Part shown: positions 1-7,792 of the stretch, piece after piece
Numbering within the stretch: position 1 is the stretch's first letter
Layout: the number at the start of each line of letters is the position of its first letter
DNA from: Actinokineospora diospyrosa
GTDB taxonomy: Bacteria; Actinomycetota; Actinomycetes; Mycobacteriales; Pseudonocardiaceae
Reading direction: 5' to 3'
DNA length: 64,000 nucleotides
NCBI RefSeq assembly: GCF_024171925.1
Contig: NZ_JAMTCO010000005.1
Location: forward strand, 248,001 to 312,000
Notes under the pieces: generated by a model
Database searches by the model: none
Seen by the model: only the letters and a program-made list of their open reading frames with translations
Told to the model about the DNA's origin: nothing
Made by a program: the position numbers and the translations under genes

Positions 1-2
1 CG

Positions 3-896
3 ACCGTCCTGGCCGCACCGCTGTTCCACGCGACCGGCTTCTCGCAGTTCATCATCTCTTTCGCGCTCGGCTCGCGGGTCGTCGTGCGCCGCAGGTTCGA
101 CCCCGAGGCCACCCTCGCCGCGATCGCCGACAACCGGGCCACCGCGCTCGTGCTGGTGCCGACCATGCTGCAGCGCGTCCTCGACCTGGGCGCGGACGTG
201 CTCGGCCGCTACGACACCAGCAGCCTGCGGATCGTGTTCACCGCCGGGTCCGCGCTGTCGCCCGAGTTGGGCGACCGGGCCACCCGGGTGTTCGGCGAGG
301 TGATCCACAACCTGTACGGCTCGACCGAGGTGTCGGTCGCCTCGGTCGCCACCCCCGAGGACTGGCGCGCGGCACCCGGCACGGTCGGCAAGCCCCCGGT
401 CGGGTGCCGGGTCGTGCTCTACGACGCCGACGGCGCGCCGGTGGTCGAGCCGGGCGTGACCGGGCGGGTGTTCGCGGGCAGCGGGCTCGCCTTCGGCGGG
501 TACACCGACGGGCGGCACAAGGAGGTCATCGGCGGGCTGCTGTCCACCGGGGACGTCGGGCACTTCGACGCCGCCGGGCGGCTGTTCATCGACGGCCGCG
601 ACGACGACATGATCGTCTCCGGTGGCGAGAACGTGTTCCCCGGCGAGATCGAGAACCTGCTCGTCGCCTTCCCCGGCGTGGTTGAGGCCGCGGTGCTCGG
701 GGTACCCGACGCCGAGTTCGGCCAGCGGCTCAAGGCGTTCGTGGTCCTGGAGCCCGGCGCGGCGGTCACCGAGGAGCGGTTGCGCGAGCACGTGCGCGGC
801 AACCTGGCCCGGTTCAAAGTGCCCAGGGAAGTCGTCTTCCTCGACGAGTTGCCGCGCAACGCCACCGGCAAACTGCTGCGCAACCAGCTCGGCTGA
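3..896 (+). CDS. Acyl-CoA synthetase / AMP-binding ligase, 3' part
   Basis: This is the C-terminal part of an adenylate-forming fatty-acid or organic-acid CoA ligase (FadD type); the reading frame is open to the window edge, so the N-terminus lies outside. The ANL-superfamily motifs are visible in order: YGSTE (A5), STGDVGHFDAAGRLFIDGR (A7), SGGENVFPGEIE (A8) and the A10 lysine motif RNATGKLLRNQL just before the stop. Such enzymes activate a carboxylate with ATP and CoA. The substrate cannot be read from the sequence. It lies just upstream of acyl-CoA dehydrogenase, SDR and kinase genes that could act on its product, but a secreted protease gene intervenes, so co-transcription is uncertain. 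Confidence 0.9.
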   Translation, partial: TVLAAPLFHATGFSQFIISFALGSRVVVRRRFDPEATLAAIADNRATALVLVPTMLQRVLDLGADVLGRYDTSSLRIVFTAGSALSPELGDRATRVFGEVIHNLYGSTEVSVASVATPEDWRAAPGTVGKPPVGCRVVLYDADGAPVVEPGVTGRVFAGSGLAFGGYTDGRHKEVIGGLLSTGDVGHFDAAGRLFIDGRDDDMIVSGGENVFPGEIENLLVAFPGVVEAAVLGVPDAEFGQRLKAFVVLEPGAAVTEERLREHVRGNLARFKVPREVVFLDELPRNATGKLLRNQLG

Positions 897-1014
897 TATC
901 ACGGTCGAATCAAGCCGCGCAACCCACCGCCGTTGGGTAAGCGCGGCGGGAATGGCTAGTTCGACCGTCGAATCAGCATGGATTTGAAGTTTTTCGTTCA
1001 CATTCGATGTCACC

Positions 1015-1248
1015 TTGGCGCAATCTTGTGCGACCGCGTCGAAAGTGGTCTTGAGCTGGGCAGATGACCCTACTCGTCAGTGCTACCAATGGGTATTCAT
1101 CGAATATGATCATGGCGCGTTCGACCTAGTGGCGCTACGCCGTCCGGCTCACATGTGGCAAGTGGCAACTGTTGAGGCATTTCCGGACCAGGCGTTGCAT
1201 ATCACTCAAGCAAGTGATCCATTGGGGCTAACGAAAGGTCTTCCATGA
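1015..1248 (+). CDS. Possible small ORF upstream of the S8 protease
   Basis: A 77-codon frame with a TTG start fills most of the 348-base gap between the ligase and the protease. Its stop overlaps the protease start in an ATGA arrangement, which suggests translational coupling. Against it, there is no clear ribosome binding site, no family I recognise, and the stretch from about 940 to 1244 is visibly lower in GC than its surroundings. It may instead be the 5' leader and promoter region of the protease. The residues include several aromatic ones (CYQWVFIEYD) but no signal peptide. Confidence 0.2.
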   Translation: MAQSCATASKVVLSWADDPTRQCYQWVFIEYDHGAFDLVALRRPAHMWQVATVEAFPDQALHITQASDPLGLTKGLP

Positions 1249-2444
1249 CTTCGAAGCGCGAAGGTCGTCGGGGCCGACTCGCTGTCGGTTTCGCGCTTGT
1301 CGGAGCTGCCGCGATCGCGGCGGTCGCCATTACTCCCACCGCTCAAGCGGCCGAGGGGCAGGTCCGCCACGCCGGATCCCCGGACGCGATCGCGGATAGC
1401 TACATCGTTGTCCTGAAAGACACCAGGGCCGCTGTCGGCGCGCAGTCCGCCGCGCTGGCCGACCGCTACGGCGCCACGGTCAACCGCCAGTTCGACACGG
1501 CGATCACCGGCTTCTCAGCGACCATGTCCGCCGAGCGGGCCGCCGAACTCGCCGCGGACCCCGCCGTCGCCTACGTCCAGGCCAACCAGCGCTTCCACGC
1601 GACCGGCACCCAGGAAGACCCGCCGTCGTGGGGCCTGGACCGCATCGACCAGGCCGACCTGCCGCTCGACAACAGCTACACCTACCCGGGCGAGGCGGTC
1701 GAGGTCACCGCGTACGTCATCGACACCGGGGTCAACACCGCGCACAGCACCTTCGGCGGCCGCGCGTCCGGCGGGTTCGACGCGGTCGACAACGACGACG
1801 ACCCCGAGGACGGCAACGGCCACGGCACGCACGTGGCGGGCACCATCGGCGGCAAGGAGTACGGGGTCGCCAAGGGCGTGAAGATCGTCCCGGTCCGGGT
1901 GCTCGACGACAACGGCAGCGGCAGCACCGACGGCGTCGTCGCGGGCATCGAGTGGGTCGCGGAGAACCACAGCGGTGCCTCGGTGGCGAACATGAGCCTC
2001 GGCGGCCCCGGTGACAGCGCGCTCGACCAGGCCGTGAAGGGCGCCATCTCCGCCGGTGTCACCTTCGCCGTCGCCGCGGGCAACTCCGGCGACAACGCCA
2101 GCGGCTACTCGCCCGCCCGGGTCCAGGAGGCGATCACCGTCGCCGCGTCCGACGACACCGACAAGCAGGCGCAGTTCTCCAGCTACGGCTCGATCGTCGA
2201 CATCTACGCGCCGGGCGTGAACATCACCTCGTCCTGGATCGGCGGCACCACCGCCACCAACCGGATCAGCGGCACCTCGATGGCCACCCCGCACGTGACC
2301 GGCGCCGCGGCCCTGTACCTGGCGGGCAACCCGTCGGCCAGCCCCGCCGACGTCGCCGCCGCCCTGGTCGCGGGCGCCTCCTCCGGCAAGATCACCAACC
2401 CGAGCTCCGGAACCCCGAACAAGCTGCTCCACGTGGGTTCCTGA
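1245..2444 (+). CDS. Secreted S8 family subtilisin-like serine protease
   Basis: This is a 399-residue exported protease of the proteinase K / aqualysin type. Residues 1-36 form a signal peptide (twin-basic start, Ala-rich core, cleavage near AQAA). Residues about 50-118 form an inhibitor I9 propeptide (SYIVVLKD to YVQANQRF). The catalytic triad is Asp160 (AYVIDTGVN), His193 (NGHGTHVAGT) and Ser345 (SGTSMATPHV), with oxyanion Asn280 (AAGNSG). There is no C-terminal binding domain. The ATG is preceded by a GAAAGG Shine-Dalgarno sequence. It stands alone between an acyl-CoA ligase and an acyl-CoA dehydrogenase and is followed by a hairpin terminator, so it looks like an independent unit for extracellular protein degradation. 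Confidence 0.95.
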   Translation: MTSKREGRRGRLAVGFALVGAAAIAAVAITPTAQAAEGQVRHAGSPDAIADSYIVVLKDTRAAVGAQSAALADRYGATVNRQFDTAITGFSATMSAERAAELAADPAVAYVQANQRFHATGTQEDPPSWGLDRIDQADLPLDNSYTYPGEAVEVTAYVIDTGVNTAHSTFGGRASGGFDAVDNDDDPEDGNGHGTHVAGTIGGKEYGVAKGVKIVPVRVLDDNGSGSTDGVVAGIEWVAENHSGASVANMSLGGPGDSALDQAVKGAISAGVTFAVAAGNSGDNASGYSPARVQEAITVAASDDTDKQAQFSSYGSIVDIYAPGVNITSSWIGGTTATNRISGTSMATPHVTGAAALYLAGNPSASPADVAAALVAGASSGKITNPSSGTPNKLLHVGS

Positions 2445-2457
2445 CGTTTCCGCCGAT

Positions 2458-2485
2458 CGCCCGCACCTCGCAGGGGGTGCGGGCG
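2458..2485 (+). terminator. Hairpin terminator after the S8 protease
   Basis: Perfect 10-bp inverted repeat, CGCCCGCACC (2458-2467) and GGTGCGGGCG (2476-2485), with an 8-base loop, 14 bases after the stop codon. No U-tract follows, as is usual for actinobacterial intrinsic terminators. Confidence 0.7.
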
Positions 2486-2545
2486 AGCACCCTTTCCGGC
2501 TAAGTTGACCCACGGGTAACTCCAGCTCCGGTGAGGAGGCTCGGC

Positions 2546-3754
2546 GTGGACTTCGCGCACTCGGCCAGGTCGGCGGACCTGCTGGAGCGGGTGACCCGCT
2601 TCGTCCGCGCCGAGATCGAGCCGGTCGAGGCCGAGCACCACCGCGAACTCGCCCGCCTCGACAACCCGTGGGTCGTGCTCCCGCGCGTCGAGCAGCTCAA
2701 GGCGAGGGCCCGCGCGCAGGGCCTGTGGAACCTGTTCCTGCCCGCCGAGTCCGGTTTGTCCACTGTGGAGTACGCGCCGCTGGCCGAGGCGATGGGCCGC
2801 TCGCTGCTGGCGCCGGAGGTGTTCAACTGCAACGCCCCCGACACCGGGAACATGGAGGTGCTGCACCTCTACGGCAGCCCCGCCCAGCAGGACCGGTGGC
2901 TGCGCCCGCTGCTCGACGGGACCATCCGCTCCGCGTTCTGCATGACCGAACCGGACGTCGCCTCCTCCGACGCCACCACCATGGCCGCCACCGCGATCCC
3001 CGACGGCGATGAGGTCGTCCTCAACGGCACCAAGTGGTTCTCCACCGGCGTCGGCCACCCGCACTGCGCCGTCGCGATCTTCATGGGGCTGACCGACCCC
3101 ACCGCGCCCCGGCACGCCCAGCACACGATGGTCCTGGTCCCGCTGGACACCCCGGGGGTCACCGTCGAGCGGATGCTGCCCGTGTTCGGCCGCCACGACG
3201 AGCCGTACGGCCACGGCCAGGTGTCCTTCACCGACGTGCGGCTGCCGCTGGACTCGGTCATCGCGGGCGTCGGCCGCGGCTTCGAGATCGCCCAGGGCAG
3301 GCTCGGCCCCGGCCGGGTCCACCACTGCATGCGGCTGGTCGGGCTCGCCGAGAAGGCCCTGGAACTCGCCTGCGTGCGCGCCACCGGTCGGGTCGCTTTC
3401 GGCAAGCCGCTGGCCGACCTCGGCGGCAACCGCGAACGCATCGCCGACGCCCGCATCGCCATCGATCAGGCCCGGCTGCTCGTGCTCAACGCCGCGTGGA
3501 AGCTCGACACGCGCGGCCTCGACGGCGCCCGCGCCGAGGTGTCGCAGATCAAGGTCGCCGTTCCGTCGATGGCCCTGTCGGTCATCGATCTCGCCATCCA
3601 GCTGCACGGCGCCGCGGGGCTCAGCGACGACTTCCCGCTCGCCGCCGCCTACGCCGCCGCCAGGTCGCTGCGCCTGGCCGACGGTCCCGACGAGGTCCAC
3701 CGGGGTGTCGTCGCCCGCCTCGAGCTGGCGAAGTACCGAAGGGAAAGCCGTTGA
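2546..3754 (+). CDS. Acyl-CoA dehydrogenase, ACAD10/11 type
   Basis: FAD-dependent acyl-CoA dehydrogenase of about 402 residues. Motifs typical of the ACAD10/ACAD11 branch are present: NCNAPDTGNMEVL, MTEPDVASSDAT (FAD/substrate loop), GPGRVHHCMRLVG, and a C-terminal LHGAAGLSDDFPLA. In that branch the dehydrogenase fold can eliminate phosphate from 4-phospho-acyl-CoA, and it often pairs with an APH-fold kinase; such a kinase is encoded two genes downstream. The start is taken as GTG 2546 because GAGGAGG lies 6 bases upstream; GTG 2531 is in frame but overlaps that Shine-Dalgarno sequence. The stop overlaps the TTG start of the next gene, so translation is probably coupled. Confidence 0.9.
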   Translation: MDFAHSARSADLLERVTRFVRAEIEPVEAEHHRELARLDNPWVVLPRVEQLKARARAQGLWNLFLPAESGLSTVEYAPLAEAMGRSLLAPEVFNCNAPDTGNMEVLHLYGSPAQQDRWLRPLLDGTIRSAFCMTEPDVASSDATTMAATAIPDGDEVVLNGTKWFSTGVGHPHCAVAIFMGLTDPTAPRHAQHTMVLVPLDTPGVTVERMLPVFGRHDEPYGHGQVSFTDVRLPLDSVIAGVGRGFEIAQGRLGPGRVHHCMRLVGLAEKALELACVRATGRVAFGKPLADLGGNRERIADARIAIDQARLLVLNAAWKLDTRGLDGARAEVSQIKVAVPSMALSVIDLAIQLHGAAGLSDDFPLAAAYAAARSLRLADGPDEVHRGVVARLELAKYRRESR

Positions 3755-4500
3755 CCCGCAAGAACATCCTCATCACCGGTGCCAGTTCCGGCCTCGGCGC
3801 CGAGATGGCGCGGCAGTTCGCGGCGAAGGGGCGCACCCTGGTGCTCGCGGCCAGGCGCACCGACCGGCTGGCCGAGCTGCGGCAGGAGTTGCGCACCGCC
3901 AACCCCGGCTGCACCGTGCTGGTCAAGGCGCTCGACGTCACCGACCACGACGCGGTGTTCCGGGTCTTCGCCGAGGCGCGGGCCGAGGTGGGCACGCTCG
4001 ACCGGGTGGTGGTCAACGCCGGGTTGGGCAAGGGGCAGCCGCTGGGGACCGGCTACTTCCACGCGAACCGGCAGACGGCGGAGACGAACTTCGTCGCCGC
4101 GCTGGCCCAGTGCGAGGCCGCGCTGACCGCGTTCCGCGAGCAGGACGCCGGGCACCTGGTGGTCGTGTCGTCGATGAGCGCGATGCGGGGGATGCCGCGC
4201 AACCTGTCCACCTACGCCGCCAGCAAGGCCGGGGTCGCCGCGCTGGCCGAGGGGATCCGGGCGGACACGCTGCGCACGCCGATCAAGGTGACCACGCTGT
4301 TCCCCGGCTACATCCGCTCGGAGATGAACGAGCGGGTCCGCAAGACCCCGCTGCTGGTGGACACCGCGACCGGGGTGCGGGCCATGGTCCGCGCGATCGA
4401 GCGCGAGGTCGCGACCGCGTGCGTGCCGGGCTGGCCGTGGACGGTGCTCGGGTTCGCCATGCGCAACCTGCCGCTGCGGGTCGTGGCGAGGCTGTCGTGA
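3751..4500 (+). CDS. SDR family NAD(P)-dependent oxidoreductase
   Basis: Classical short-chain dehydrogenase of 249 residues. The N-terminal cofactor motif is TGASSGLGAEMA, followed by NAG (VVVNAGLG), the catalytic Ser in VVSSMSAM and YAASK as the YxxxK active-site motif. The TTG start overlaps the stop of the upstream dehydrogenase, and its own stop overlaps the GTG start of the downstream kinase (GTGA), so the three genes form one operon. It probably oxidises or reduces a hydroxy/keto acyl intermediate of the same pathway. It is comparable in position and family to the SDR of the levulinate lva cluster, but that is an inference from context. Confidence 0.88.
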   Translation: MTRKNILITGASSGLGAEMARQFAAKGRTLVLAARRTDRLAELRQELRTANPGCTVLVKALDVTDHDAVFRVFAEARAEVGTLDRVVVNAGLGKGQPLGTGYFHANRQTAETNFVAALAQCEAALTAFREQDAGHLVVVSSMSAMRGMPRNLSTYAASKAGVAALAEGIRADTLRTPIKVTTLFPGYIRSEMNERVRKTPLLVDTATGVRAMVRAIEREVATACVPGWPWTVLGFAMRNLPLRVVARLS

Positions 4501-5534
4501 CCGGGCCGGTGCGCGCCGAGGACGCGTTCGACGTCGCCGCCGTGCACGCCTGGATCCGCTCCACAATGGACATACCGGACGTCGAGCCGGAAGTCGGTCA
4601 ATTCCCCGGCGGCGCGTCGAACCTGACCTACCTCTTGAGCTACCCCGACCGCGAGCTGGTGCTGCGGCGCCCGCCGGTTGGCCGCAAGGCCGCGTCCGCG
4701 CACGACATGCGCCGCGAGTTCCGGGTGCAACGCGCACTTAAACCGGTCTACCCGTACGTGCCGGAGGTGTTAGGCCTCTGCGAGGACCACAGTGTTCTCG
4801 GCAGCGACTTCTACCTCATGGAACGCGTCCACGGCACGATCCTGCGCGGCGACCTACCGCCCGATATGTCCTTGACCCCAGCACAAGCGCGCGAGTTGTC
4901 CACCGCCCTGGTCGACCGGCTCATCGACCTGCACCGCGTCGACCCGGGCGCGGCCGGACTCGCCGACCTCGGCAAAGGCGCGGGTTACGTGGCCAGGCAG
5001 GTGCGCGGCTGGACCCGGCGCTTCGCCGCCGCCCGCACCGACAACGTGCCGGACTTCGCCGCCGTCACCGACTGGCTCGCCGCGGTCCAACCCGACGACG
5101 TGGCCACCGTGGTCGTCCACAACGACTGGCGCTTCGACAACGCCGTGCTGCGCGGGCCCGCCGTCGTCGGGGTGCTCGACTGGGAGATGGCGACCCTCGG
5201 CGACCCGCTGATGGACCTCGGCGCCGCGCTCGCCTACTGGGTCCAGGTCGACGACGACGCGATTTTCCGGCGCGCCCGCAGACAGCCGACCCACCTGCCT
5301 GGCATGCTCACCCGCGCCGAGGTGGTCGCCCACTACGTCGAGCGGACCGGTTCCCGCCCGACCGACTGGGCCTTCTACGAAGTCTTCGGACTGTTCCGAC
5401 TGGCGGTGATCATGCAGCAGATCTACTACCGCTACCACCACGGGCACACCCACAACCCGGCATACCGGGACTTCTGGACAGTCATCGGCCACCTCGACCG
5501 GCGCTGCCGCGAGGTGATCGCCGCCCCTCGGTGA
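4497..5534 (+). CDS. APH-fold kinase (4-hydroxyacyl-CoA kinase-like)
   Basis: Phosphotransferase-family protein of 345 residues with the aminoglycoside-phosphotransferase fold. The Brenner-type catalytic loop is VVHNDWRFDNAVL and the metal-binding segment is GVLDWEMATLGDPLMDLG. The N-terminus carries FPGGASNLTYLL and LVLRRPPVG (nucleotide-binding strands). This subgroup is that of the kinase domain of ACAD10/11 and bacterial LvaA, which phosphorylate the 4-hydroxyl of hydroxyacyl-CoAs. The GTGA overlap with the SDR and the neighbouring ACAD10/11-type dehydrogenase support that role rather than antibiotic resistance. Substrate identity is inferred, not shown. Confidence 0.85.
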   Translation: MTGPVRAEDAFDVAAVHAWIRSTMDIPDVEPEVGQFPGGASNLTYLLSYPDRELVLRRPPVGRKAASAHDMRREFRVQRALKPVYPYVPEVLGLCEDHSVLGSDFYLMERVHGTILRGDLPPDMSLTPAQARELSTALVDRLIDLHRVDPGAAGLADLGKGAGYVARQVRGWTRRFAAARTDNVPDFAAVTDWLAAVQPDDVATVVVHNDWRFDNAVLRGPAVVGVLDWEMATLGDPLMDLGAALAYWVQVDDDAIFRRARRQPTHLPGMLTRAEVVAHYVERTGSRPTDWAFYEVFGLFRLAVIMQQIYYRYHHGHTHNPAYRDFWTVIGHLDRRCREVIAAPR

Positions 5535-5544
5535 AGGAGCACCC

Positions 5545-6528
5545 ATGGCCCGGCCGAAGATCGACCCCGTCGTCTGGCGCGCCCCCCGGGCGGGCAAGCC
5601 GCCGCGCGGCTCGGCGCTGCCGCCGCTGACCGTGCTCCCGGTCGGCGGCAAGGGCACCGAGGACGTGCTGGTCGACGCCGAGGGCCGGGTGCTCACCGGC
5701 GTCGAGGACGGTCGCATCCTGCGGATCGCCGACGGCGCGGCGGAGGTCGTCGCCGACACCGGCGGTCGCCCGCTCGGCCTGGAGTTCTACCCCGACGGGC
5801 GCCTGCTGGTCTGCGACGCCGATCGCGGGCTGCTGCTGGTCGACGCGGCGAACGGGGAGGTGGAGGTGCTGATCCCGGCCGGGCCGAACCTGCGGGTGTG
5901 CAACAACGCCGCGGTCGCCGACGACGGCACCGTCTACTTCACCAACTCCACCGACCGGTTCGACCTGGAGTTCTGGAAGGCGGACCTGCTGGAGCACTCC
6001 GGCACCGGGCGGCTGCTGCGCCGCGACCCGGACGGGTCGGTGCACACGCTGCTGAGCGGGCTGCAGTTCGCCAACGGGGTGGCGCTCGCGCCGGACGGGT
6101 CCTGCGTGGTGGTCGCCGACGTCTGGGAGTACCGGCTGCGCCGGGTGTGGCTCACCGGCGAGCGGCAGGGGCACGCGGACGTGCTGGCCGAGAACCTGCC
6201 CGCCTTCCCGGACAACATCTCCACCGGGTCCGACGGTCTGCTCTGGATCGCCATGGCCAGCCCGCGCGACGCGCTCGTCGACCTGCTGCTGCGCACCCCG
6301 CCGGTGTTGCGCAAGCTGCTGTGGCGGGTCCCGGAGCGGTTGCAGCCCAAGGAGAAGCGGACGGTGTGGGCGCGGGCGCTGGACTTCGCGACCGGCGCGG
6401 TGGTGCGCGACTTCCGCGGCGCGGTCCCCGACTTCCACATGGTCACCGGCGTGCGCGAGCACCGCGGTCGGGTCCACCTCGGCAGCCTCGAGGAACGCGC
6501 CATCGCCTGGTTCGACCTTCCCCGCTAG
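5545..6528 (+). CDS. SMP-30 / strictosidine synthase-like beta-propeller protein
   Basis: A 327-residue protein of the SMP-30/gluconolactonase/strictosidine-synthase-like group. It has repeated propeller blades containing EDGRILRIADG, GRPLGLEFYPDGRLLVCDA, TVYFTNSTDRFDLEFW and GLQFANGVALAPDGS, and the family's PDNIST motif. No signal peptide is visible. ATG is preceded by GAAGGAG and lies 10 bases after the kinase stop, so it is the last gene of the acyl-CoA dehydrogenase operon. Members hydrolyse lactones or similar esters. Opening of a gamma-lactone to a 4-hydroxyacid would fit the presence of a 4-hydroxyacyl-CoA kinase, which is an inference. Confidence 0.85.
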   Translation: MARPKIDPVVWRAPRAGKPPRGSALPPLTVLPVGGKGTEDVLVDAEGRVLTGVEDGRILRIADGAAEVVADTGGRPLGLEFYPDGRLLVCDADRGLLLVDAANGEVEVLIPAGPNLRVCNNAAVADDGTVYFTNSTDRFDLEFWKADLLEHSGTGRLLRRDPDGSVHTLLSGLQFANGVALAPDGSCVVVADVWEYRLRRVWLTGERQGHADVLAENLPAFPDNISTGSDGLLWIAMASPRDALVDLLLRTPPVLRKLLWRVPERLQPKEKRTVWARALDFATGAVVRDFRGAVPDFHMVTGVREHRGRVHLGSLEERAIAWFDLPR

Positions 6529-6534
6529 AGCTCT

Positions 6535-6661
6535 GTCGACGGCATATCCCTTTGTCGACGGCACAGCACTTGCCGACGGCATAGCACTTGCCGACGGCAT
6601 AGCACTTGTCGACGGCATAGCACTTGTCAACGGCACAGCGCTAGTTCGGCGGCACAGCGCC
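6535..6661. repeat. 18-bp tandem repeat, about 7 copies
   Basis: Seven consecutive units of about 18 bp start at 6535, 6554, 6572, 6590, 6608, 6626 and 6644, with consensus GYCGACGGCAYAGCACTT. The inner four are nearly identical and the edge copies are degenerate (the first has one extra T). The array begins a few bases after the stop of the SMP-30-like gene and ends about 120 bp before the trypsin-like gene. It could be a transcript-end structure or a site array for a binding protein. Confidence 0.85.
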
Positions 6662-6783
6662 CGTTCGGGGGCACGGTGTCCCCCACACCGGTGGCAACTC
6701 CCGCACCTCGCGACCCACGCGGCACGATCGACACAGCGCTACCGCTGTGTCGCGTTCCGTGACCCCTCGAGTTGGGAAGACCC

Positions 6784-7557
6784 ATGCGCAAGCTCCTGCG
6801 AGCCGCGGTCCTCGGCTTCGCCCTCGTCGCCGCTCTCGCCGCGCCCGCACACGCCGACTCGCCCACCAAGGTCGTCGGCGGTGTACCCGCCCCGCAGGGT
6901 GCGTACCCGTGGCTCGCGCGACTGTCGATGGGCTGCGGCGGGTCGCTCATCACGCCCGACGTGATCCTCACCGCCGCTCACTGCGTCGGTGAGACCGGGC
7001 CGGATACGCGCATAGAGGCCGTATTCGGCGTGGTCGACCTGGAGAGTCCAAACGCGATAGTCGTCGACTCTGTCTATGTCTACCGGGCCCCGGAGTACTC
7101 GACCGCGGGGCACGGCTCTGACTGGGCACTGGTGAAGTTGGCGCACAAGCTCCCCATACCGGTCGTGCGGCTACAACCGGCCGTGATGACTTCAGGTCCG
7201 TTCCGCGTGATGGGCTGGGGGGCGGCGCAAGAGGGCGGGGAACAGCAGAGGTACTTGCTGCACGCTGACGTCCCGTTCGTCGATGACGCCACCTGCGGCA
7301 GCCTCTACACCCGGTACGGCTATCCGTTCTCGGCACCGTCAATGCTGTGCGCGGGGGTGGTCGGCGTCGGCGGTGTCGACACGTGCCAGGGGGATTCGGG
7401 CGGCCCGATGGTGGCGAGCGACGCCTACGGCGCGTTCCGCCAGGTAGGCATCGTCAGTTGGGGAATCGGCTGCGCGCGCCCGCAGTTCCCGGGCATCTAC
7501 ACCGAGGTCGCCACCTACCTGCCCGCCATTTCCGCGGCGATCACGGCATTGGTCTGA
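6784..7557 (+). CDS. Secreted trypsin-like serine protease (S1)
   Basis: Chymotrypsin-fold protease of 257 residues. The signal peptide covers residues 1-24 (MRKLL start, cleavage after AHA), followed by a very short propeptide and the activation site KVVGG around residue 30. The triad is His66 (LTAAHCV), Asp113 (GSDWALVKL) and Ser205 (CQGDSGGPM). Asp199 (VDTCQGDSGG), six residues before the serine, predicts cleavage after Lys/Arg. Six Cys could form the usual disulfides. ATG 6784 was chosen because it begins the signal peptide and follows GGGAAG; an in-frame TTG lies 12 bases upstream. It resembles secreted trypsins of Streptomyces. Confidence 0.93.
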   Translation: MRKLLRAAVLGFALVAALAAPAHADSPTKVVGGVPAPQGAYPWLARLSMGCGGSLITPDVILTAAHCVGETGPDTRIEAVFGVVDLESPNAIVVDSVYVYRAPEYSTAGHGSDWALVKLAHKLPIPVVRLQPAVMTSGPFRVMGWGAAQEGGEQQRYLLHADVPFVDDATCGSLYTRYGYPFSAPSMLCAGVVGVGGVDTCQGDSGGPMVASDAYGAFRQVGIVSWGIGCARPQFPGIYTEVATYLPAISAAITALV

Positions 7558-7792
7558 CCTCTGCCCGTCCGACCGGCGACGCCGGGGTGAAACCCTGTGG
7601 CGGGCCCACCCGCCCGCGCCCCGGCGCCCGCCCGCCCCACCTGCTGTGACGTACCCCTCACTGCCCGGACGAGCCGACATACCGGACAAGGCATCCCACA
7701 AGCAAGCCTTGGTGTCCCTGCTGGCGCCTGGTTTGCTTACCGCCGAGCGGTGCCCGAGTGGGTACCGGCGTCCAGGCTGGAGGCACGAGAAG

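Noticed and set aside
4497-5534. Aminoglycoside phosphotransferase as a resistance gene
   Set aside because: The fold is shared, but the operon with an ACAD10/11-type dehydrogenase and SDR points to acyl-CoA metabolism.
6535-6661. CRISPR array from regular 18-bp repeats
   Set aside because: Units are contiguous with no spacers, and there are no cas genes in the window.
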